A stretch of 47,592 nt of DNA, taken from JBEKHT01 sp049511715 (GTDB lineage: Bacteria; Chloroflexota; Anaerolineae; Anaerolineales; RBG-16-64-43). This document shows positions 1 to 7,914 of the stretch, piece after piece. The stretch spans positions 1-47,592 of the forward strand of contig JBEKXU010000024.1 of assembly GCA_049511715.1 (NCBI GenBank), in the 5' to 3' direction. The notes below the pieces were generated by a model that had not been told where the DNA came from, made no database searches, and saw only the letters and a program-made list of their open reading frames with translations. Within the stretch, counting starts at the first letter, position 1. Every line of letters starts with the position of its first letter. The translations under genes were made by a program, and so were the position numbers.

Positions 1-500
1 ACTATCATCTCCGCGCATGGCCCTCGACCTCCTTCATCGTCTCTCTACAACAACACCAGGTCGAGGGGTCTAGATTCGGTTTTTTTGGTTAGAGCCGAAC
101 GTTTTTCAGCAACCTGCTAGGTGTGGCGCAATTGATGTGCACCAGGTAGTCTGGCAGAAAGCCGCCGAGGATCCATGGCCGCATGGAGTCCGCCTCGATG
201 TAATGCAGCGCCTGCCGTCGCAATGGTTGAGGGCAAGCAAGAAGTGGAACCGTGGGAGAAAAGAAACCAGCCGGGGATGCCGTAATCATCGGCCGAGCGC
301 GGCCTGACTTGCCGGCCAATTCCTCAAGGTCATGAGGCTGGTCATGTGGATCCAGACGGCCGCGAAGGCATTTCGGGGGATTCCCCGTTTCGAGAAGGGT
401 CTTCTCTCCCTTGCCATTGAAGAGGGCGGTTCCCCCCCTCTCCCGGGTCGTATGAATCCCAACGGATGGGGAAGGGTCTGAAGCCATCCACCGAGGCCTT
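1..500. other. Non-coding or unrecognised left edge
   Basis: No gene was recognised. A 132-codon open frame on the minus strand (89-487) has no familiar motif, no good ribosome site and biased composition, and is probably not a gene. Near 84-110 a short dyad (TTCGG / CCGAA) brackets a T-run and could be a weak terminator. Confidence 0.4.
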
Positions 501-3416
501 CTACAACGTTGCCCGCCGGGCGATCGTCTCGATGGCGATGGCAGCCAGGGCGCTCCCGTAGTCCAAGTCGATATTGGCCATCGTGTCGTGAGAATCGTGG
601 TACCCGACCCGGTCTATGTCATAGTCTTCCATGAACAAGATGACCGGGATCCCCGCGTCGGAAAAGATCTGCCCGTCCGTGTTATAGAGCGAACTCAGCG
701 GACTGTCCGCCGTGCGTACCTCTCCAAGCACGCGCGGGTGCGGAGCCACGGGGGGAAGGCTGATTCCCCTCCGATTTCGAGGGCCTCGGCCCGCAGCCTT
801 TCGCTCAGGAGCTTGGTTCCATTCGAGTGTCCGGGCGTTCCAGATCATGTTGGCCGTGTGCGCCTCTTGAGCGAGAAGCAGAGACTCCCGCCCTTTTCCG
901 GGGGATATCTGGAATATGTCCTGGGCAGTTTCGCGGTTGTGGGCGATCATGTCCATCTGGCCTAGACCCACCACCTGCACGGACGAGAGGTCCTTGCGCC
1001 CTCCGCCGGGAAGAAGAAGCTCCAGCCTTCCCTCGATCAGCGCTCGGCAGAAGAACCGGGCGCCCAGGGAGTCCGCGGGGAATTCTTCTCCGGTAAGGTG
1101 GAGCAGCCATATATCCCTCTCGAGTCTGCCCTCCCTGGCCAGCCGCAGATAGATGGGCGCCGCCTGAAGCAACGTAGCCGTGGCCGAGTGGTTGTCGTCG
1201 GCCCCCGGAGCTGCCAAGCGGGCGCCCGAACCCCCGCGGGAGGGGTCGAAGATGTCTTCCATGTAAGCCGTGTCGTAGTGGTCGGCGAACACGACCGCTT
1301 GGGACCGGTTTTTGCCGGGGATGACCACCAGCAGGTCTCGTTCGTGGGCCCGGTTCGGCTGATTCGCCTTCCAGCCGCCGAAGTCCTTGAAGTCGAAACT
1401 GGTTTCCCAGTGAAACGGCAATTCCCCGCAGTCGGCCCTCCCTTTCATGCCGGCCGCGTCGATCGCCTGGCGATGGCGCTCGAGCAGGTAATCGCCCAGT
1501 TTCTCCAGGTCCCGATGGGGGTGGGTGAGCTCGCTCTGCGTGACGGCGTCGAGCACCGTGTCGGCGTTATCCGTGTTGCGATAGCGGCCGTTCGACAAGA
1601 GCTCGATGTCGCGCCAATAGGCTTCTTCAAAGGCCCGGGTGGCCGTCTGAGCGTAGGTCAGGGGTTCTGGAAGGTCTTCCGCAAAGGGCTCCAGTCGATC
1701 GGCCAGGTGCGCTTGCATCTTCCGCCCGAGGCCGGGTGAGACGGCCCGGGACGGAAGGGATTTAATCCAGTCCTCCAGTGAATCCTCCTTGGGGGCAATG
1801 ATGAGTTGCCGGCCGAAGGTGCGGGGAAGCGGCTTTTCCCCCATCAGTTGCCAGGTCTCCAGAAGCGAAAGTAGGTTGTGCGTTGTCTGGAGCGAATAGT
1901 GATCGTGGCGGCCGAAATCCTCCAGGGCCTCAAGGAATGGTTCCCGTCGCAGCAGGCGCGGCCAGAGTTCGACCGGGTCACCCAGGTCGGGTGAGTCTGC
2001 GTCGTAAGCGGTAAGGTAGCCGGTCGGGCCGTCGGCGATGGGTTCGATCCGGCCCGTGCGCCGAGACAGGCAGGCGATCAGCGGCCGGTGCCAGTAGACC
2101 TCATGCCGCCCCGCGCGCATGGCCGGGTATTGGAATCGGTAGCCGAACAGGCCGCCTTCGATCAGAGCGGCTTCCGCTTGACGGAGGTCTTTTCGGTCGG
2201 CGTGGGCACCGTCGAGCAGGAGTCTGAAGTCCTTGGTCCACAAGTGAACGTTCAGCGCCAGGGGCTTGTCATACAGCCCCAGGTCCTTCAGCGAGGTCCC
2301 AAAGAGCGCATGGGCCAGGCGGTCTACGCGGGGGTTCAGGGCCAGTTCGTCCTCGTAGCGGTGCACCCGGCTCCAGCGGTGAGTGCGCTGATAGGTTTGC
2401 ACAAGCAGTTCTTCCTGGATGGTGGCCGGATCGAGGTTGGGGCGGGGTTCGTGCAACCAGCCGGACTGAGGAATCCGTAGGCCTGGGGGACCCCCGTAGC
2501 GGGGAACCAACTGGAGGAGGGGGATTTGCATCGCCATCGGCAGCTGCGTTGCCAGCTCCAGGTAAGTGGGCATATTCCAGAAAACCAGGCTCCCCGGGAA
2601 GGGTAGCAGGTGCAATTTTCCCGCGAGGTACTGTTCCTGCACGAAGACAGGCAGCCGCTCGAAGGGGCGGAAGGTCAGCAGGAGCCGAACGACTTGCCAA
2701 TCGGTGGAATCGGAGGCGAGGAAGGGTTCCGTCCAATGAGGCAAAGGTTCTACCTTCCCCAAGGGATAGGGGCTGAGGGGACCCGAGGGTAAGATGCGAA
2801 AGCCGATGGCGAACAGATCGGTGGGAGATTTCACCTCGAGGCCATAGGCTTCCGACAGGATGCGGTAGAGGACCTTCAGGCACTCCTTTTCCGGCCGTTC
2901 TGCGTTCGGCGCGGTGAAGAAGCTTTTCCAAAAGGCGCGCTCTGGGCCTTGTTCGCTGCCACCAAAGAGCGTCCAGCGTACTCGGGCCAGATCGTCCTGA
3001 GTGCGCGAAAGCGAGAGAGGAAGCACGAAGACAAACCGTTCATGAGGAAGCCTTCCGGCGAAGTCGGCCAGTTTAGGAGGCCAGCACGGGTTGCCCAACA
3101 GGTTCTTGTTCTGATGACCGGCGATGGCCGGCACAGGCTCGCCCTTCCCAAATTTCATGAGGATGCTAAGGAGGCGCTCGGCCAGCCGGGTGAGCCCAGG
3201 GCGGATCTCCAATTCCTCCTCGGCTTCGGTAATGGTCCAGCCGTAGACATCGGACAGGAGGGAGGCTTCCTCCAGCATTCCGCCATATGGGCTGCGGCCT
3301 AGTCTGGGCGCAGGCATCCGCTCCGAGTAAGCTAGCAGCGGATAGTTGCCTGCCCCGCGGAACCACGGAAAGCCCTCCAGTAGCGCCTGCCATCCCGATT
3401 TCTGAGATTCGGCCAT
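501..3416 (-). CDS. M28-family zinc metallopeptidase with long N-terminal extension
   Basis: The protein has 971 residues. The C-terminal ~270 carry the di-zinc M28 aminopeptidase signature in order: HYD at about 713-715, GADD at 738-741 followed by NHSATATLL, GEE at 776-778, an Asp at 822 (QMDM), and HDSHD near 940-944. All metal ligands are therefore present and the enzyme is predicted active on peptide N-termini. The first ~640 residues match no domain I recognise, and the total is about twice the size of common M28 enzymes. I see no signal peptide or membrane segment, so a cytoplasmic location is inferred. GGAGAAG lies six bases before the chosen ATG. The gene stands alone, with non-coding DNA on both sides. 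The substrate is unknown. Confidence 0.85.
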   Translation of the reverse strand: MAESQKSGWQALLEGFPWFRGAGNYPLLAYSERMPAPRLGRSPYGGMLEEASLLSDVYGWTITEAEEELEIRPGLTRLAERLLSILMKFGKGEPVPAIAGHQNKNLLGNPCWPPKLADFAGRLPHERFVFVLPLSLSRTQDDLARVRWTLFGGSEQGPERAFWKSFFTAPNAERPEKECLKVLYRILSEAYGLEVKSPTDLFAIGFRILPSGPLSPYPLGKVEPLPHWTEPFLASDSTDWQVVRLLLTFRPFERLPVFVQEQYLAGKLHLLPFPGSLVFWNMPTYLELATQLPMAMQIPLLQLVPRYGGPPGLRIPQSGWLHEPRPNLDPATIQEELLVQTYQRTHRWSRVHRYEDELALNPRVDRLAHALFGTSLKDLGLYDKPLALNVHLWTKDFRLLLDGAHADRKDLRQAEAALIEGGLFGYRFQYPAMRAGRHEVYWHRPLIACLSRRTGRIEPIADGPTGYLTAYDADSPDLGDPVELWPRLLRREPFLEALEDFGRHDHYSLQTTHNLLSLLETWQLMGEKPLPRTFGRQLIIAPKEDSLEDWIKSLPSRAVSPGLGRKMQAHLADRLEPFAEDLPEPLTYAQTATRAFEEAYWRDIELLSNGRYRNTDNADTVLDAVTQSELTHPHRDLEKLGDYLLERHRQAIDAAGMKGRADCGELPFHWETSFDFKDFGGWKANQPNRAHERDLLVVIPGKNRSQAVVFADHYDTAYMEDIFDPSRGGSGARLAAPGADDNHSATATLLQAAPIYLRLAREGRLERDIWLLHLTGEEFPADSLGARFFCRALIEGRLELLLPGGGRKDLSSVQVVGLGQMDMIAHNRETAQDIFQISPGKGRESLLLAQEAHTANMIWNARTLEWNQAPERKAAGRGPRNRRGISLPPVAPHPRVLGEVRTADSPLSSLYNTDGQIFSDAGIPVILFMEDYDIDRVGYHDSHDTMANIDLDYGSALAAIAIETIARRATL

Positions 3417-4318
3417 TCGATTCTTCTCCAGGTCTAAGTGTCGTGGAAGGGTTTCCAGCGATTATATTGTGTCCGCGGACCGAATGGCCTGGCGGAGGAT
3501 TGTGCCCGGCCGACCTTGAGCCGGAATTGTGGCACGGGGGGGAGCTTTACTGTTCAAAGCGTTTCCTGGGGTGTTGCTGGCATGGACAATCGGCGAAGGG
3601 GCCTGCGCTCATTCTCAACCCTCTGGAGCCAAGGCCATCCAGGACGAACCCATCCTTCGTGGGCTGGGCCCACACATCCATTCCTCGTCGAGGGGAGCCT
3701 CTCGGGAGACTTGAGGATCCGCTCCTGGCAAGGTCGTTTTCAACCCGTGGCGACGCGAGGTTTGCCGTGGGAGAGTGGCCCACATGCATCCTCGTGGCCC
3801 TGAAGGAGTCAGGGTCTAGCTTGGATTCTCGGGTTGCTCGCCCCTTCCGCCGTCCCGAGGCCTAGCCCAGAATCCCAACCTGCGAAACGCAGATCACCTG
3901 GCAGGTCCCGGACGGAATGGGCAACCAGCATCCTTCCCTTCAGCCGGTGGCCACACAGGCTACCGCTGGGTCGGGGTATATCACTTCCGCCCGCGGGCGA
4001 GCGGTGAGCGGAGGGGGCGGAGGATTCCTCCACAACGGAGGGATCCCCACCGATGGTGGGGGTCCCTGCCTCTCAGGTTTCCCTGCCCCAGATGCAAGCA
4101 TGCCTACGCAGCCCGCAAGGAGCAGGACAACAATTGGCCCCTACCGCACTATGTCTCACCCTGCCTCCCCCCATCGGAATAGTCTCGTGGAGGCACCACG
4201 TCGGATTGGGTTTGAGTGCCGATAGTGCTCGCAACAAGGGTCGCCCAGCACAGAGCATTCTTCTTCTTTTGACAGGCAGTTCTCCCCCAGTTGTTTGGAA
4301 CCCGGCGGCCGTTTGTAC
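3417..4318. other. 900-bp intergenic stretch
   Basis: No convincing gene was found on either strand; the open frames have no recognisable motif or ribosome site. A strong dyad near 4041-4067 (GGGATCCCCACC against GGTGGGGGTCCC, one G-T pair) could form a hairpin, but no T-run follows it. Confidence 0.45.
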
Positions 4319-4483
4319 CTAAAGAACCCCCAGCAGCGCCAAGATAATGAGGATCACCGCGATCACGATCAGAACGTGAATAAAGCCACCGGTATTCGGA
4401 AAGCCGCTGCTGACCCGCGGGCCAAAAAAGCCCAGCAGCCACAGAACGACCAATATTATGATGATCCAGACAAGAAGGGACAT
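4319..4483 (-). CDS. Lmo0937-like micro-membrane protein
   Basis: This 54-residue protein starts MSLLVWIIIILVVLWLLGFF and ends in a second hydrophobic stretch (HVLIVIAVILIILALLGVL), with a short Gly/Pro/Ser-rich link between. Two membrane helices and this length match the Lmo0937 family of small stress-associated membrane proteins, whose function is unknown. AAGGAG lies eight bases before the ATG. A clear paralogue sits at 31237-31395, sharing the LVVLWLLGFF and HVLIVIAVIL blocks. It is read alone, upstream in its own direction of the PAP2/kinase pair's DNA. The family assignment is from memory of the pattern. Confidence 0.8.
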   Translation of the reverse strand: MSLLVWIIIILVVLWLLGFFGPRVSSGFPNTGGFIHVLIVIAVILIILALLGVL

Positions 4484-4692
4484 GGCAATTTCTCCTTTTG
4501 AGCCAATTGCTCAATGTGGTGATCCTGGGTTGCCCTTCAACGCATGCCCGCCGCTGGCAAGGTCCCGAACTGGAGGACCAACATGTGCCCAAGCGGACAA
4601 CGATCCTATCTTACAACAAGAACTTCCTGGTTACATCCATCGGCCGGGGAGTGTCCACCTCCGCCAGTTGGGGGAGGCCATGGCAACCGGCG

Positions 4693-5463
4693 TCAAAGCC
4701 CGAGGGCGCCCCAATAGGGATCCACAACGGATGCCAGAATCCCCCAAACGCAACCGAGCACTGCGCCTGCGATAACATCGCGCGGATAGTGTGCTCCAAC
4801 ATACACGCGCGTGAAGCCGACCAGTGCCGCCACGGCATACAGAGCGGCGCTCGCTCCCAAGCCGAGCTGGAAGCGGTGGATGAACAGCGTCATCAGGAAA
4901 AAGATCTGGGATGTGTGGCCGCTAGGGAAGGAATGGCCTCTTTCACGCCAACCGATGACACGCGTCTGCTTGAGAGTGACAAATGGGCGAGCCCGGTCGG
5001 TTACGGCCTTGACGGCCTCCACCAGTAACCAGAGCGTGAGCGTCCCCAGAATGACTTCGACGGCCAGGCGGCGGTAGTTCAGTAGGAAAAAAACGGTGGC
5101 CGCGATGAGCGCGGCCACCATGTTGCCAAGCTGGGTCGCCAGAAACATGAAGCCATCCAGCCAACGGGAATGGTAACCCCGCAGGTCAAAGAGCAGGAAA
5201 ACCCGTATGTCCAGGCGCTGTCCCGCCGACCAGATCAGGGACAATGTCACCAGGGCAAAAAGGAAAAGCAAGACAACCAGCCCCCGCTGGGCTCTGAGTG
5301 CCGTCCATACTAATGCTCGTGCCTCCTCCGGCAGCCAGATGAAAAGCAGGACCAGCCCAGTCACCAACTCCAGCAGGAAAGCAAGCCGTCGCTTGTTGAC
5401 AGACCAAAAAGAAGCGCTGGGCGCCTCCACACGGATGGGTTCCTGTTCGGGGCCGCTATCCAT
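4693..5463 (-). CDS. PAP2-family membrane lipid phosphatase
   Basis: A 256-residue integral membrane protein with all three PAP2 phosphatase motifs in order: KAVTDRARP (about 152-160), PSGHT (180-184) and RVYVGAHYPRD (219-229). Several hydrophobic segments (about 27-43, 62-80, 104-128, 136-150, 185-215, 228-247) fit a membrane-embedded enzyme. The family dephosphorylates phosphatidic acid, undecaprenyl pyrophosphate or related lipid phosphates. The ATG at 5463 is chosen because GGGAG precedes it; an ATG six codons upstream is possible. It overlaps the end of the diacylglycerol-kinase-like gene by 8 bases, so the two are probably translated together, giving opposing lipid phosphorylation and dephosphorylation. 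The specific substrate cannot be told from sequence. Confidence 0.88.
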   Translation of the reverse strand: MDSGPEQEPIRVEAPSASFWSVNKRRLAFLLELVTGLVLLFIWLPEEARALVWTALRAQRGLVVLLFLFALVTLSLIWSAGQRLDIRVFLLFDLRGYHSRWLDGFMFLATQLGNMVAALIAATVFFLLNYRRLAVEVILGTLTLWLLVEAVKAVTDRARPFVTLKQTRVIGWRERGHSFPSGHTSQIFFLMTLFIHRFQLGLGASAALYAVAALVGFTRVYVGAHYPRDVIAGAVLGCVWGILASVVDPYWGALGL

Positions 5464-6433
5464 CCAGCGCCGCTCCCGCATTGATGATCGGTGTGGCTGA
5501 TGACTCTCCGGTAAGTTCTGCGCCAGCCATGACCATCAGGGCGTGGGGATAAACTCGGACCGATAATGAGCCCTTCCCAAGGAGAACACCGTCGGCAAGC
5601 ACAGGCATTTCCGGGTTTGAGCGAATCCTCGCCTCCCTGATGCGGAAATGCTCGATTCCGACATTCTCCACAAGACCACCCTGAGACAGCATGGCATAGG
5701 AGAGCATACCAAGTTTGGTCATATCTGAAAAAGTGAATAGGTCCAGGCGCCCGTCCTGAAAGGATACATTGGGAGAAATCTGGAAGTGTGGCCCAAAAAA
5801 GGGCATGTTGGCGACCAGCATCATATGGGCCGAAGCATCGAGGCGCTGATGCCCGTCTAAGATCATGCGCAGACGCGAGGGTGTCGCAGAAATAAATGTA
5901 GACAGCAGCTCTCCAATCTGACCCAGCTGACCGTGCTGGATTTCATCCGCCATCGGGTAGAGATCGGAGATGAGGCCGATCGCCATTACTTCCAGAAACC
6001 AATGACGAGCCCGGCCGCTGCGGACACGCCCAACGTCGATCCTCAGCCGACGGCCCTCGCGAAGGATTGCAACGGATTCCGCAATGTCCCTGCTAATGCC
6101 AAGGTTAAAGGCCAGATTATTTCGCGTGCCGGTTGGAATGATCCCCAGAGTTGCCGAGCTTCCAACCATGGCCCCCACAATGCTGTCGATGGTGCCGTCA
6201 CCGCCGGCCACGACGATCAGGTTGATACCAGCCTTAATTGCACTCTGTACCACCGCTTCAAGCCGGCTGTCAGGAAGCACCGTAAAGACCTCCGGCAGAA
6301 TATTGTGTTCCTGCATCTCCGAAAGGATGCTCGCAAGCTGTTGCGGAGAATCTTCCGGCCGTCCGGAATTCGCATTGAAGATGAGTTTTGCGCGGATCGG
6401 GCGATGAAGGCCTATCCCGGCTCTGCTTGGCAT
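5456..6433 (-). CDS. Diacylglycerol kinase-family lipid kinase
   Basis: The 325-residue protein has the DAGK catalytic fold: a first strand with LIFNANSGR (about 17-25), the nucleotide-binding loop VVAGGDGT (74-81) and GIIPTGTRNNLA about 20 residues later. These are the hallmarks of the DgkB/YegS/BmrU family, which transfers phosphate from ATP to diacylglycerol or similar lipids. An in-frame ATG lies 22 codons upstream, but the one at 6433 has GAAAGG at good spacing and gives the usual family length. Its stop lies inside the PAP2 gene's start. A frameshifted alcohol dehydrogenase remnant lies upstream. The lipid substrate is not determinable here. Confidence 0.87.
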   Translation of the reverse strand: MPSRAGIGLHRPIRAKLIFNANSGRPEDSPQQLASILSEMQEHNILPEVFTVLPDSRLEAVVQSAIKAGINLIVVAGGDGTIDSIVGAMVGSSATLGIIPTGTRNNLAFNLGISRDIAESVAILREGRRLRIDVGRVRSGRARHWFLEVMAIGLISDLYPMADEIQHGQLGQIGELLSTFISATPSRLRMILDGHQRLDASAHMMLVANMPFFGPHFQISPNVSFQDGRLDLFTFSDMTKLGMLSYAMLSQGGLVENVGIEHFRIREARIRSNPEMPVLADGVLLGKGSLSVRVYPHALMVMAGAELTGESSATPIINAGAALDG

Positions 6434-6582
6434 TTGGGCCTTTCTTCCTGCGGGAGCCCAGTCTACAAGACGGCTCTCAGACTCTATGACGAAGGGCATT
6501 GGGCTGCAAGTCGCTGTTTGATTCTAAGGACAGCGCGTCCCTTGGTCGCATTGTCAAATGGGTCGCGGGCTTGCAGCCCTTA

Positions 6583-6985
6583 CTCTATCGTGAAATGGCA
6601 TGGAATCAAGCGCCCCGGCTGGAGCTTTCCTGAACCCAACGTTTGCGGAGGCATCCGAGTCGTCATGGTATCAACGAAGCGCATTGTGAGGGCTGTGTTT
6701 TGGGCCAGAGTTTGTCCAGATTCAATTGGACGGGCTTGCGATGGATGCCAAAGCCGGCGACATGACTGCCCTGGCGATTGCCCGGCAGGTATCGCGACTC
6801 GCCGAAATCCCATCGGCCTCAATGGCAGCGTGCACGCCCCGGTTGTCAGTCAGGGCCATCATCTTCTTGGCATCGAAGCCCAAGCGGTTTTTGACGACCG
6901 GCGTCGCCCCAAACCTCCTTGCGACTTCCAGAAGGCCGGCATTGGTGTCGATCATGAAAACTCCCGCTGTTGTGACGACGTGCAA
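6583..6985 (-). pseudogene. Zinc-dependent alcohol dehydrogenase remnant (C-terminal half)
   Basis: Three minus-strand frames read in succession reproduce the C-terminal half of a medium-chain zinc alcohol dehydrogenase. The first gives FMIDTN...LEVARRFGATPVV and KKMMALTDNRGV, then an IEA(D)GI stretch and a CRAIA motif. The second frame gives HVAGFGIHRKPVQLNLDKLW. The third gives LTMRFVDTMTT and SGKLQPGRLI. These correspond in order to the NAD-binding fold and C-terminus of isopropanol/threonine-dehydrogenase-like enzymes. At least two frameshifts and the absent catalytic N-terminal half make it a pseudogene. Its likely former role was reduction of acetaldehyde or a ketone in fermentation. 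Confidence 0.8.
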
Positions 6986-7914
6986 TGGACTCTCAGAGGC
7001 TGTAGGACGCTCCTGAAGAGCTCTCGGCCGATTCGGCCAGGTCGTCAACATGGGTCTTCTTCGGACCTGAAGCGGCAAATTTCTTGCCGCCCTGCTCTTT
7101 GCAGCCGATCCCGATCGGTTTCTCCCATATTCTATGAATGGTCCTGGCACGTTCATGATCCGCAACCATTTATCCAATTCACGTTCTTGCCTTTCCCCTT
7201 CCGAGATCCCGGGTACACCATGATCTTTGTCCTGGGCCGCCTGCTATGAGTGGTGCCCGAGAGTGTTGGGTCGATCACCCAAAGGGCCCGGGACAGAGCG
7301 CGCATCGCGAGTGCGGGTCAGGCTTCGTGTTTCTCCTGGCGCAGGGGGCGTATTCGTCGGGTTTGCGCTGGCTTGCTAGCTCCCTCCGGCCCCTTGGGCC
7401 GCGGTCTGGCCTGCAGTCTTGGTTGCCGGGATGGCGCTCATCCTGAACGGGATCTGCCTACGCTGGTACCCCCTGTGCCTCCTCGGGTCATGCTTCACGA
7501 GGGAAACCGAGGTTTCCCTCAACTCTCAGGGGATCCGCTGGGGGCCGCACCGATGGGGGAGTCGCCCAGTATAGAAGGGCAGCCTGCTCAAGCAGCTTGG
7601 ATTGGGGCGGGACCTGGCTGGCCGGGGCAGCCTCCTCGTCATCATGGGTTTCGCCCTGGCCGGCTGCCCGTAGTGTATCTACGGCGAGGAGGACATGGTC
7701 CCGGAGACGCTGGGCGAGGCCTACGTTGAATGCACGATGGAGAGGAAACGCCTCTGCCTTCAAAGGGTCAAGCGCCACTGCCAGGTCCCTCACCTCGCGT
7801 AGCGGATCAGTGCTAGGCAATCCATCTTTGCACGTCGTGACTTTCCCCTCTCGCATCGCTTTGGCGTACTGCGCTCATCCTCTCAAATGCAAATGGCGGC
7901 CAACTCTCTCCGCC
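6986..7914. other. Intergenic stretch with one doubtful ORF
   Basis: No recognised gene. A minus-strand open frame of 122 codons (7488-7856) contains a plausible helical patch (LREVRDLAVALDPLKAEAF) but matches no family I know and lacks a convincing ribosome site; it may be a fragment. A perfect palindrome at 7499-7520 lies at the 3' end of that frame. Confidence 0.35.
7499..7520. repeat. Perfect 22-bp palindrome
   Basis: Two 10-bp arms, GAGGGAAACC and GGTTTCCCTC, are separated by GA. No T-run follows, so it is not a typical terminator. It could be an operator or a DNA hairpin. It lies about 400 bp downstream of the MgtA-type ATPase stop codon. Confidence 0.55.

Noticed and set aside
89..487. 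132-codon minus-strand open frame
   Set aside because: No motif, no ribosome site and no protein-like pattern beyond a short stretch; not called as a gene.
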